The notes beneath the pieces were generated by a model. The model had not been told where the DNA came from. It saw nothing but the letters and a program-made list of their open reading frames with translations, and did no database searches. A DNA stretch of 25,600 bases from Perkinsus marinus ATCC 50983 (taxonomy: Eukaryota > Perkinsozoa > Perkinsida > Perkinsidae), in contig NW_003206281.1 in NCBI RefSeq assembly GCF_000006405.1, positions 16,135-41,734 of the forward strand, in the 5' to 3' direction. Both the position numbers and the translations under genes were made by a program. Below are positions 10,601 to 17,937 of this stretch, piece by piece. Position 1 is the first letter of the stretch, and every line of letters starts with the position of its first letter.

Positions 10601-12074
10601 GGCTCCAGAAAAGGCCTACGACATCTCAGATCGCGAGCTGCTCGCTACCTGTTCATCTCTGCTGCACTGGCGAAGTCTCATACTCCCCTTTGTCAATTTC
10701 TTCGACCTCCCCAAGGCCGATGGGCACCCAACGATCGGTAGAGTAGCAGTCTACATGGATTCGAGCAGCGCCTTAGGGAAGCTTGCTGCACGGCTGGATT
10801 CCGCCAAGTATACCCCCACGTCTAACCAGTCGAAGCGCTGGGTAGGATGGTTGAGCGAGCTCTTGGTCTTTAGCAACTTGGACCTTACCTATCACCACGT
10901 CAGCGGTCGCAACAACTCCTTCGCCGACCTACTCAGCAGGCTTCTAAATGGCGGGCGCCACTTGGTCCCGGAAGGGGGTGGGCAGCCACTCGTCCTATTC
11001 ACCTCTGATAGCCATGGGCCATCCACAGACTCGTCTGCGGAAAAGCTGGCAAAGGCACTGCTCAGTGGGCAGCTTCTCCTGGAGCTGCGTCGGTTACAAT
11101 CGTCCGATGGGGACACTCGCGTCCATGGGGACACTTTGAGTGCGTGGCATGCCCACTTCGGCAGTGGTGAGGATATCACCCGCACGTCGCAGGAAGCCAA
11201 ATCCCTTGGACTGGTTACCTTCACAGATGGTCTCGTAAAGGTCATAACCGACGTCACTTTGCATGGCGAGGTTATCGTACCGGTTGTCCCTATCGGGAAG
11301 GTAGTGGGCCTGGAGCAAATCATTAATACTAACGTGGTCCCAGACTGGGAACTGCGAGAATGGCTGATGTTCACCGCGCATGAGGCCGACAGCCATCGGG
11401 CGTTCCCACAAGCTAAAGATGCCATCTCTTGTCTCGCTTGGTGGCCATCCATTGCTCGGGACGTACGAGCTTGGATAAGTCGTTGCGACTACTGCATGGA
11501 GCAGAAGCCGACTAAAAGGGCAAAATTGGTGAGCGCACCGAGGGTACCTAGAGGGCTCTTGGACATCGATGCGCGCGGGAAGCATCTGGCCATGGACCAT
11601 GGTTATCCTGTGCCGACTTGGCCGCCTGCCAAGGACCCTAACAACAAGGCCTTCTTAGTCATGACGGACCTCGCCACCGGATTCACCCTACTCAGATGTG
11701 TCCCTGATGTTGGGGGTCCCACCACGTCCGCGATCCTTTTCGAATCCTGGGTAGCGTTGATGGGGGTTCCCTTGTCAGTAACGGGAGACAACTTCTTGGA
11801 CACTCCCTCATTGCGGAATTCTCTCAAGGCCTGTGGGGTTCGATTCCTCACCGTTCCGGCCTGGTCCCCGTGGTCCAACGGGAGTGCCGAGGCCCGTGTC
11901 GGCAGGGTTAAACGTATACTTCCCGGATACTCGCTCCCGTGGGATGCGGCCATGCCCCATGTACAACTGGCCATCAATTCCCAACAGCGAGCAAGCGGTC
12001 ACTCAGCAGCGGAATCCGCTGAGCGGATCTCATGCTCGGCACAAAAGTCAACACTCCTTCAACGGCCATACTAA
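7557..12074 (+). CDS. Retroelement polyprotein frame: Gag-like, protease, RT, RNase H, integrase
   Basis: A frame of 1505 codons whose first 20 or so come from the satellite array; protein-like retroelement sequence starts near residue 100. In order: a helical Gag-like region (about 102-280) followed by a basic linker and a knuckle-like segment with HDDASCW near 350; aspartic protease with LIDTGSDVT near 435; reverse transcriptase (about 640-900) with YRLVIDERSVN, SVDVAQAFFNLEF and the catalytic FVDDIL near 795; RNase H with MSDAS near 965, DISDREL near 1022 and YMDSSS near 1066; integrase zinc-binding region near 1275-1315 (CDYC) and catalytic core with acidic residues at about 1347, 1411 and 1445. 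The order is that of Ty3/gypsy. It copies element RNA into DNA and inserts it. The true start is uncertain because the frame opens in satellite. Confidence 0.9.
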   Translation: MDRQCQRLLNFGVSNIISVGFRVLGQWKNAKLIFVGPPSADNDHRGGASVTLREADFAYHAGCLFEARRDSTEARSEVRNCETRPSSTEKRVELRGSAEPSLDFELCLEHASFEGPTDAVPYAVFKGNLETAIRFYRIEHDRDAVLYIFRHLGPSLRSEVVLSLKEGDLSPNSVGLYLDARYASTDTPSKAGQRWESLRQRTGERVADYYSRVKAECLLFGRVVGTQLLLTIVCAKFVNGLHPHIKLPLETSCGHQLVKMTLEEARDACLYHEARLSQSAGHPEVAHKKTPVQAPNYDGGQNRRRSTETKGETAGNTVAATRGAEPGRVPAKPRWDYCSTMKLGGAEKHDDASCWKNPANAHLVPEWYRQRRASKVTGQGEKPLKEQAAGGPKAPPTEAAFMVTAGNSTACGTNLRVIEASVEGSSGTARRLELLIDTGSDVTLLSSRLAEALGVEVHPLVGSRALRSAGTCGTINVLGHASVRLTVEDVRGAHHAFSLSVEVAEGLNEGLSYNTILLGMKTMRKMNGRLDMSSDIFYCGVLHAHWPMKPFSVSTVNTIADMPPERLVLPTQATIDERLEGWTFPKVTASLKPGAVRPCPRRPHLGNKREMMALSLLVGNLVAAGIVELLTREQVEARSVWISPAFAVPKTEGARDGEELTPDNVEKMYRLVIDERSVNASVQDLLPNWKTYMRPVEACLSELPAREIWYASVDVAQAFFNLEFDESCVDLFGFSYYTLGVDGEAPNTLRYAVFRRMTMGFKLSSFYWAYSVHSLLTTALPEVYRTDGPTHILDFVDDILVWSAYFDECHTLKRLAIHALERVNARAPVPKQKGPARSLDYLGFNLGQGGYSLSKQSMDTLRDALSSTPQTLRGLRTKLGILQFCRSLWRPHNNHSDTSLAHLSAPFTTLVGKMVSGGAKKSARLRWTEELSSAWNSIVKNMGDGFVPYHSSDDNWEGMQLVVMSDASPVAGAACLFRLPREVFVRQLEAGEVSAGWISSLPTSALIGVWTHKWTAPEKAYDISDRELLATCSSLLHWRSLILPFVNFFDLPKADGHPTIGRVAVYMDSSSALGKLAARLDSAKYTPTSNQSKRWVGWLSELLVFSNLDLTYHHVSGRNNSFADLLSRLLNGGRHLVPEGGGQPLVLFTSDSHGPSTDSSAEKLAKALLSGQLLLELRRLQSSDGDTRVHGDTLSAWHAHFGSGEDITRTSQEAKSLGLVTFTDGLVKVITDVTLHGEVIVPVVPIGKVVGLEQIINTNVVPDWELREWLMFTAHEADSHRAFPQAKDAISCLAWWPSIARDVRAWISRCDYCMEQKPTKRAKLVSAPRVPRGLLDIDARGKHLAMDHGYPVPTWPPAKDPNNKAFLVMTDLATGFTLLRCVPDVGGPTTSAILFESWVALMGVPLSVTGDNFLDTPSLRNSLKACGVRFLTVPAWSPWSNGSAEARVGRVKRILPGYSLPWDAAMPHVQLAINSQQRASGHSAAESAERISCSAQKSTLLQRPY
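7748..7866. repeat. TCGA/CTCGAC-rich simple tract, right of the satellite
   Basis: Words such as GGCTCGACGGGACTCGACC and a 10-bp-stem hairpin (GAGGCTCGGC/GCCGAGCCTC) occupy this stretch, resembling 3086-3210 on the other side of the array. It is translated in the long Pol frame as an R/E/S-rich stretch of low complexity just before the Gag-like part, so it is probably not original coding sequence. Confidence 0.55.
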
Positions 12075-12835
12075 CGGCCGTCTTGGACCCCCACCGCGAG
12101 CTGGATTATGACAGTCTAGAGCATTTGGCTTCTTCGCTCAACACATGCGAGGCCGTGCGCCAGGTTATCGTCCAATCAATAGGCCTTGCTCGGTCTGCGG
12201 TACTCCAGTCTCACATAAGAGATTGTTTGCGGGCCTCTGCTGCCCGTCCGGGGAAACCCGTTGAGGATGGGGACTTGGTCGTCTGGCGCCGACCCGGTGC
12301 GCGCCCGGTCGAAGGTCGTGTCGTAATGGTCGAGGGTGTGAACGTGAGCGAGGGTCCTTTTTGCTACCTAGGCACCATGGCGGGATTCTCTGTTCGTCTC
12401 CGTCCTCTAGGTTCTGCGGATGACAGGACGGTAGCCGTCTCTGCATGCCATCTCGAGGCCCGGGCGGAGTCGGTCGACAGGAATCGCCCCACTTTGGCTA
12501 CCGAGACCACCATCCCAGTAACCTCGACTCGACCGGACGATTTGTTGCTCGTCCGTCTTGGCAACGAGGAGGACGTCATCGGAAGGGTTAAGCGAAACGT
12601 GGGTACCCATGAAATGCGCATACAGGTGTACGACACCAACGACGGCAAAACGTTCATGCCAGTTTGGACGAATCTGGACGGCGACTCCTATGCAGCTGTC
12701 TCTCCGGTGGATGATAATGACTATCCCCTGCTCAGGACGACCAGCTCAGTGCTCATGAGAGTTATGTTGACCCCTACGGGAAAACTCCGTGATGCATCAA
12801 GAGCAGCTCTTGTAGCAGCGGGTTATCTTTCTTGA
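12032..12835 (+). CDS. Integrase C-terminal-side frame of the same LTR element
   Basis: A 267-codon frame overlaps the end of the long Pol frame in another register and runs to 53 bp before the 3' LTR. It is rich in charged and beta-like stretches (for example GDLVVWRRPGARPVEGRV near residues 79-96), as in the C-terminal DNA-binding part of Ty3/gypsy integrases, followed by a second beta-rich part near residues 170-225. Position, codon bias and content place it with the element; the exact domain name is not clear from sequence alone. It is listed separately as one of the coding blocks of a broken element. Confidence 0.6.
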   Translation: MLGTKVNTPSTAILTAVLDPHRELDYDSLEHLASSLNTCEAVRQVIVQSIGLARSAVLQSHIRDCLRASAARPGKPVEDGDLVVWRRPGARPVEGRVVMVEGVNVSEGPFCYLGTMAGFSVRLRPLGSADDRTVAVSACHLEARAESVDRNRPTLATETTIPVTSTRPDDLLLVRLGNEEDVIGRVKRNVGTHEMRIQVYDTNDGKTFMPVWTNLDGDSYAAVSPVDDNDYPLLRTTSSVLMRVMLTPTGKLRDASRAALVAAGYLS

Positions 12836-12869
12836 ACCTTTTCCCTATGCCACTTTTTCCTTCAATGCA

Positions 12870-12888
12870 GGGCCCCTTGGGGGACATC
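12870..12888 (+). other. Candidate polypurine tract next to the 3' LTR
   Basis: A G-rich run (ggggga at 12879-12884) ends four bases before the 3' LTR, where Ty3/gypsy elements prime plus-strand synthesis. It is short and interrupted, so the call is tentative. Confidence 0.35.
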
Positions 12889-13179
12889 TGCGGTTTGGGT
12901 TTACTGCACCAAGCCATTGGAAGGGCCCCTCCATTGCAGGCAATCTCTTTTTCGGCAAACATGACATCGATCGCTCCGCTGGCACGCATAGGTTAAGCGA
13001 GCAACGCTTGCACACGTGCCCCCGGTTGCGGGATTATTAAACAGATTAGCGGTTTATGATGTTGATAGTAGCTCTATTATAGTTAGTATCACTATCATTT
13101 CCTAATGGTTAACTCCCTAGACAACGACGCTCTTGAGTTGGCACTGGGAAGACTCGACCTTGAGCCAAGTGACACTGCA
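12889..13179 (+). repeat. 3' LTR (291 bp)
   Basis: It aligns end to end with 2175-2465 without gaps, with five transitions. It ends CTGCA and is followed directly by the target duplication ATCC. Confidence 0.95.
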
Positions 13180-13183
13180 ATCC
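13180..13183. repeat. Target-site duplication ATCC, right copy
   Basis: It matches 2171-2174. It is also the first four bases of the right arm of the 24-bp inverted repeat (13180-13203), so the LTR element inserted exactly at the edge of a palindrome arm. Confidence 0.85.
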
Positions 13184-13426
13184 GTTTGTTTTGGAGTATG
13201 CTATGTCGACACTTCATCTATTAGGTAGCCCTGACGCAGGCAGTGGTTCTGTAACCGGCCGCAGGCTCAGAGTCTGAGACTCTGACTGAATCATTAATCG
13301 CCGTTACGGACAGACCGAGGTTTGCACCTCGCTTCGCATCGTGATTCGTCAGTGTTCCCGTCTGCGTTTCTTGCTGATATGAGCGCAAAAGTTTTCGACA
13401 ATCCCCTCATTCGAGAAAAAATAAGA
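13180..13426 (+). repeat. Dispersed repeat copy A, right part
   Basis: 13180-13203 is the reverse complement of 2136-2159. From 13222 (aggtagccctgacgcaggca) the sequence aligns with 16522-16861, including accgaggtttgcacctcgct and the end aaagttttcgacaatccc. Relative to copy B it lacks one arm of a hairpin at 13243 and a block of about 90 bp near 13386. It carries its own 9-bp-stem palindrome with one central base (13267-13285), where copy B has a different one. No coding content was recognised. Confidence 0.85.
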
Positions 13427-13617
13427 CTGGCATACATGATGGGGACGATAGAACAGAGTCAGAAGTGATGATGGTAACGAATAAATGCAGACATTAAAGA
13501 ATCAATCAAGAAATGTTCAACGACAGCTCTAATCTCCGAGCGTTGGAAACTTTCCAATGGAAAGCGCGATTGTTCAGCGGCGGAACTTCAGCGCACGCCC
13601 TGGCTCCTCCAGTGTGG
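13427..13617 (+). repeat. Second dispersed repeat, copy 1 (about 190 bp)
   Basis: It aligns with 20195-20387: ctggcatacatgatggggac, then cagacattaaagaatcaatc, then ccagtgtgg at the end. It contains TTGGAAA-c-TTTCCAA (13543-13557), present in both copies. Here it follows copy A directly; in the other place it abuts the Helitron helicase fragment. No frame and no terminal motif were recognised. Confidence 0.85.
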
Positions 13618-13966
13618 AGATCTTGTTGTCTGTGCCTATTGATCTCTTGAGATCTTGAAGTCTTGCTGTTCTTAGTAGTAGAATAGCTATTTTGTTCGTT
13701 AGCTGTGGCACAAAGTTATTTCCTTATTTCGGTGTACTTGATACGAGACCTATCCTATCTTGCACCTACCCTATCTTGGCTATACTTGTGTTATCTCAAT
13801 TCCCCTGGTTGGAATAGATCAACAATCTCACAAATCTTGTAACGCTCAGTTACATCTAATCAAGCTATGAAACATGATTGGTAAGTGCAAATCATTTGCT
13901 AGCAGCCTGATCGAATAAGACAGTGACGCTCTGGCCTGCCGAACTTGGCAGGCCAAGCGGAAAAAC
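13618..13966. other. Unassigned stretch
   Basis: This is A/T-leaning sequence without a supported gene. A 9-bp-stem hairpin (TGGCCTGCC/GGCAGGCCA, 6-base loop) lies at 13932-13955, just before the T-rich inverted-repeat arm. Confidence 0.5.
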
Positions 13967-14074
13967 TTATTTTTCCATATTTTTCCGTATTTTTCCTTCA
14001 TTTTTCCTTCAAACTTCAAATTTCCTTCCGAAGGAAATAATTTTTCTATTTCTCCTTCCGCGTGTCACCCTAAT

Positions 14075-14095
14075 AGTGACCATACTATGGTCACT
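14075..14095. repeat. Perfect inverted repeat, 10-bp stem, one central base
   Basis: AGTGACCATA-c-TATGGTCACT, lying directly after the T-rich arm of the candidate inverted-repeat element. Confidence 0.9.
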
Positions 14096-14703
14096 GTGGC
14101 TCACAGAGTCAAGTGCCTCATCTCTAGTCCCCCAGTATCAAGGGCAAGAAAAAAATCGTACTGCTGGGGTGCTCCACACTACAGCAGTCCTTGGAGTCTG
14201 CCTTTCGATCATTGCAGCACTCACTTTCATCAACACAACTGGTTATTTAGCGCTCGCCTCACAGGTACTTCGCTAGACCACACACTTTCCCTCTTATCGG
14301 GGATGATGGTACGATCCCCAGCTGGGGAATTTCTCCGCCAAGAAACCGTACCCTGTTTCTCTCTCATTGAAAATATGTCAAATTCCGATAGTTATCCATG
14401 ATATTCCGTGTTCGCTGGCATACCTCGATCTGGAACACTTGGTCGTTTACGAGGAAGAACGCTTCGAGGTCGCCCACACAGTGTTGGCAACATTTTAAGT
14501 GTGGCGTTTCATCCAAGTGTGACACCTGCATGAAATGCCCTTCGCTATGCGATTGATTGGTGTTGTGATTCTCATGTCGACCACGCCTGTTTCTTGAATG
14601 TCAGATTGTAGCAGACTCATAACCTGCCAACTCCAGCTCTGGAGGCTCCTAGCGAGTTTGTGCTCACACTACTTGACCAGTCGCAAGCAGCAGGGACTCG
14701 TTA

Positions 14704-14817
14704 CCAGGGAGCTACTTGTAACTTACAAATAGCTCCCTGGCAACGCTCCCGTTCCTTACAAGTTGTAAGGAACGGCCATCATGGAGACGGAAGGATCGAG
14801 TCGATCCGATCGACTCG
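14704..14817. repeat. Cluster of three consecutive perfect inverted repeats
   Basis: 14704-14740 has 11-bp arms (CCAGGGAGCTA/TAGCTCCCTGG) around 15 bases. 14749-14775 has 13-bp arms (CCGTTCCTTACAA/TTGTAAGGAACGG) around one base. 14797-14817 has 10-bp arms (CGAGTCGATC/GATCGACTCG) around one base. The three arms are unrelated in sequence. Confidence 0.9.
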
Positions 14818-15330
14818 CATGCGAACTTGGCAGCCGACGTTCGGCGTAAGACTAACCGAGCCATCGCACAAAATAGCTTCCCGGATTTGCTTCGCCACCC
14901 TTGACTAGAACCCAAAACAGGGAAGGCTATTGTCTGGACTAGAGAGAGTGTGCGGCTAAACTCTCTATATATGCAATAAAGCAGATATACCGTTGTACGG
15001 TATATAACCGTCAACAAAACATGGCTCTAGTCCATAGATGGTACTCCGCCCATACACATCGTGCGAGGACAGCTCAGGACAGTTTACATCTCAGCTTATC
15101 GTCGATGAACCTGCCTCACTAAGTCAGGAAATGGCAGAAAAATTGCCACTGGAAAAATGGGAATGGAAAGATTGTTGCCATTTCGGAACATTCTGGGTTC
15201 CGGCAAATAGGGTGGCACGAATTATTTCCTTCCAATTACTTCCTGAAAGATGAAGAAAATTTAGAAAATCCTTTCGGGCAGGAAAAATGAGTGAAAACAA
15301 GGAAAAATAAGGAAAAATAAGGAAAAATAA

Positions 15331-16227
15331 GGAATCCCGAAACTGCCATACATGGGCATGAAAAAACCAGAAAACGAGAGGTCTCACAGCAGGTGATGTC
15401 TGGGATATATGCCTGTGTTAGTGGTCTTGGTTAGACCGAGCATAGGGAAACATTGTTCGCCAGGATGATCAAAGATCTTTGTGGCGAGCGAGAACTCGAT
15501 TCACACTTTCACTGGAAGGCCCAGGGGCCTATTTCACAAGAAACGCTCCTTAAGGTGCACCTTGGATTTAGGAGCAAGGGGCGAGGAGCCTTACACCTTA
15601 CGCGAGGTGCTTTCACTACAGTTGCACCTCATGCTCCTTATGGTGCATCTCGGGAACCTCAATAAGGAGCACGAGGAGCACCTAAACAAACACCGATGCG
15701 CATGAAAGAGTCGACGCAGTGTTTCAATAAAGCTAAGAATATGGTTATTGCCACTGGATAAAACAAACTCGAAAACTTTACCATCAACTCATTTGAGAGC
15801 AATCGGTCATGATCGTAGATCGCTGAAACGCCAAGTCGAGTATGCGGTAAAAATGCATGGTTCGGGGATAGACCATCCGCGGGTGAGACGCGCGGGCTGT
15901 CGGGAATAAGCGGTGCGAAGCTCGCATAAAATGGTAAGGAGGGTGCGATAAGGTGCATAAAGTACCCCCCGAGCAGTCTTACAGCACCTTACGTAAGAAT
16001 CGCAAGGAGAGGCCCAAAAATGCCTCCTATGAAATCGCCTTACATGAGGAGGCCCTCCTCGCACCTTGTAGAGTAAGGAGCCTTACGGTGAGGAGCCTTA
16101 TGTCACCTTACCTTACGCCAACCCCCCAAATCGTAAGGATGTGAAAGCGACTTGCCATGAAACCGTAAGGTACCTTACAATTTTCGCTCCTTATGATGGC
16201 TTGTGGAATAGATGGCAAGCTTATGGC
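15331..16227. other. Non-coding tract rich in CCTTAC/GTAAGG and AAGGAGC words
   Basis: From about 15540 on, words such as AAGGTGCACCTT, GAGGAGCCTTA, CCTTACGTAAG and GTAAGGTACCTTAC (16165-16178, a 14-base palindrome) recur in both orientations without a fixed period. Frames crossing it are short and I support no gene. It sits where copy B of the first dispersed repeat has extra DNA relative to copy A (between the 21-bp match at 15504-15524 and 16228). Confidence 0.55.
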
Positions 16228-16861
16228 TTGCGTTGCACTTCACAAAGCGAGGTTGGCACCATGGTCAATTTTATTCAAACGAGAAATGCTGCACTCCCAC
16301 AAGCACAACACACTGAAGTATCAACGTAGCATACTCCAAAACAAACGGATAGGTACAGGGAGTCATCGAGGAACTTGAAATGTTCCCGGAGGGAACGAAT
16401 TTTGGACATATTTTCGGCCAATCTTCGGGATTTCCCCCATTATAATCGCTCATTAGGAACATTTTTCCTAGTCGGCGGGATCTTAGGAACGTTATTTCTG
16501 AGAGCTGGATGAGTCCCTGGATAGGTAGCCCTGACGCAGGCAGTGCCACTGCCGGTTACCGAACCACTACCGTTGTGGTTCTGTAACCGGCGGAAGGCTC
16601 AGCCTCTGAGCCTCAGAGGCTGAGACTCTGACTGGATCAGTTATCGCCTTTACGGACAGACCGAGGTTTGCACCTCGCTTCGCATCGTAATTCGTCAGTG
16701 TTTCTGTCTGCGTTCCTTGCTGATACGAGCGCTCGAACCTGTGAAAGTGATCGAAATTGGAAGGTTTTATTGGTGACTAAGAGACATTTCCAATGCTGGC
16801 CGCCGCGTGGACTGCCGTTGACAAAAGTTTTCGACAATCCCTTTTTTCGAGAAAAAAACTA
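16228..16861 (+). repeat. Dispersed repeat copy B
   Basis: 16228-16357 matches 2037-2166 and 16522-16861 matches 13222-13421. Between them lies about 165 bp with no match in copy A. This copy holds two strong hairpins not present in full in copy A: 16551-16591 (17-bp arms, one mismatch, 7-base loop) and 16598-16624 (CTCAGCCTCTGAG/CTCAGAGGCTGAG, one central base). It has only the left arm (16327-16350) of the 24-bp inverted repeat that copy A had in full. Confidence 0.85.
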
Positions 16862-17453
16862 GCAGACAGATTTTCGGTGATTTCCAAAGGATTGGCTCGC
16901 GTTCGACGGCGCCGGACAACCGAGTTTCCAGACCGGCTCCGACAGCACTTAGCGGTAATCTCATTGGGCAGGCAGAGCAGTATGATGTTTCGCGGCCTAC
17001 TCGATGCCGTGCCATAGGCACACGTACCGCTCACGAGCGGAGACCGGACTCGGCCATAGTACGGCGGACCAGTGAGCGGTATGCAGCCGACGCTGGGCAG
17101 CAAGCACAGGTATGCGCGGGTAGTGACTTCTTCCACCTATAGCATGCTTTTGTCTTCCTCAGAGTTCCAGAAGGCCTTCTAATCCTATGGGAGTCCTCAG
17201 CTGTTCAGCAATTCGCGAAGGCTTTGACGTGAGATATCCCCAAGGACACTCAGAGCTCCAATACTCGCTGATTGTTCATAGGTGCCACGTGATGGAGATG
17301 CTCGTCTATCAGGGATATGTTATAATTCAGCTTCCGCGCCAAATGGGGATGAGTACAGCGCACTGGATACGAGCTCAGCGACTCTCGAGTCGAGAATTTC
17401 GACAGAGCCTTCTTAGGCGCTCGTATGGCATAGCCTTAAGCTATCACCTATAA
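16822..17453 (+). CDS. Possible exons of an unrecognised + strand gene
   Basis: Two open stretches are joined by a plausible short intron at 17110-17162 (53 nt, GTATGC at the left, ttttgtcttcctcag at the right). The first stretch (about 16822-17109) contains VSRPAPTALSGNL and ends AADAGQQAQ; the second (17163-17453) includes an ATG at 17187 and ends with SYHL. The intron joins them in phase. No domain is recognised. A piece of the first stretch is echoed at 17601-17690, which supports coding descent. The start is unknown, and it may be a decayed gene or chance frames. Confidence 0.25.
16885..16975 (+). repeat. Diverged duplication, copy 1 (partner 17601-17690)
   Basis: Both copies share caaaggat, ccggctccgac and their surroundings. 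Translated in the matching frame, both give a PAPT motif followed by L-x-G-type residues (PAPTALSGNL here, PAPTILGVPLSDEQERQ there). In the second copy the frame begins MPNDWIAE. Similarity at the protein level suggests an old tandem duplication of coding sequence. Confidence 0.4.
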
Positions 17454-17600
17454 GCTATTTGCTCATGCGCTAGATATTGAATGAGATTGTTGCTCCGATC
17501 AGCTCCATCCTTTTCGACTGCCTCGATATCTGTCCGCTACAGCCCACGAAGTTTCTAACAAGCATGGTCTCGCAGGTACGCAAACGTCGCACTATTTTCA

Positions 17601-17697
17601 AAGGATCGACTGACGTTCAGCGATGCCGAATGACTGGATTGCTGAGCCGGCTCCGACGATACTCGGCGTTCCCCTGTCCGACGAACAGGAGCGCCAA
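17601..17697 (+). CDS. Possible small exon, MPNDWIAE...DEQERQ
   Basis: ATG at 17625 opens a short protein-like frame (MPNDWIAEPAPTILGV, then PLSDEQERQ) that reaches a possible intron donor at 17698 (GTGAGC). A matching acceptor is at 17740-17741 (ttactccag), which would give a 44-nt intron. The frame resembles part of 16885-16975. No family is recognised. It could be the first coding exon of the gene that continues at 17821-19219, but the linking exons are not clear. Confidence 0.25.
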
Positions 17698-17937
17698 GTG
17701 AGCCCGTAGTGCCAGATCTTGGACCGAAGCGTTTACTCCAGGAGCAATACTCCTCCTGCTCAGGCAAATCTCACGCTTTAGACGTCGAAGAAGAATTCTA
17801 GCAGATATTCAGGAGCTTCAAGCGAGACTCGCCGGACTCTACACTTCTTCGATCTTTTAACTATACGCCGCGGTACCTATGGTGGCAGTGACCTGGAAGC
17901 CAGCTTCACTGCAAGACATCACGAGTATTTGACGGAT

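Larger units (their letters stand above)
2175..13179 (+). mobile_element. Ty3/gypsy-type LTR retroelement, 11.0 kb, broken copy
   Basis: Two 291-bp direct repeats (2175-2465 and 12889-13179) begin TG, end CA and are flanked by the 4-bp duplication ATCC. The interior holds a 5' reading frame, a large 126-bp satellite array, and a Pol region in the order protease, reverse transcriptase, RNase H, integrase. That order marks the Ty3/gypsy (Metaviridae) lineage rather than Ty1/copia. The LTRs differ at 5 of 291 positions, all transitions (about 98.3% identity), so the insertion is young. The coding part lies in separate frame blocks, so I take it as a broken copy with about two or more breaks, and its leader is loaded with satellite DNA. 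It sits inside copy A of another repeat. Confidence 0.95.
13967..15330. mobile_element. Candidate non-autonomous element with 110-120 bp inverted ends
   Basis: The left arm (13967-14074) has several TATTTTTCC units, then GGAAATAATT, then CGTGTCACCCTA. The right arm (15208-15330) read in reverse complement has the same blocks in the same order: TTATTTTTCC units, GGAAATAATT, CGTGCCACCCTA. The arms are about 1.1 kb apart, and no transposase-like frame lies between. The arms are diverged and have indels, so this may be an old MITE-like element or a local inverted duplication. A clear target duplication was not found. Confidence 0.5.

Noticed and set aside
8385-11600. Minus-strand frames of 60-190 codons opposite the Pol region
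   Set aside because: They are shadows of the long + strand frame, with arginine/serine-rich composition and no motifs.
13923-14276. 117-codon frame with hydrophobic stretches
   Set aside because: It crosses the T-rich inverted-repeat arm, which explains the phenylalanine runs, and a perfect palindrome; no conserved motif.
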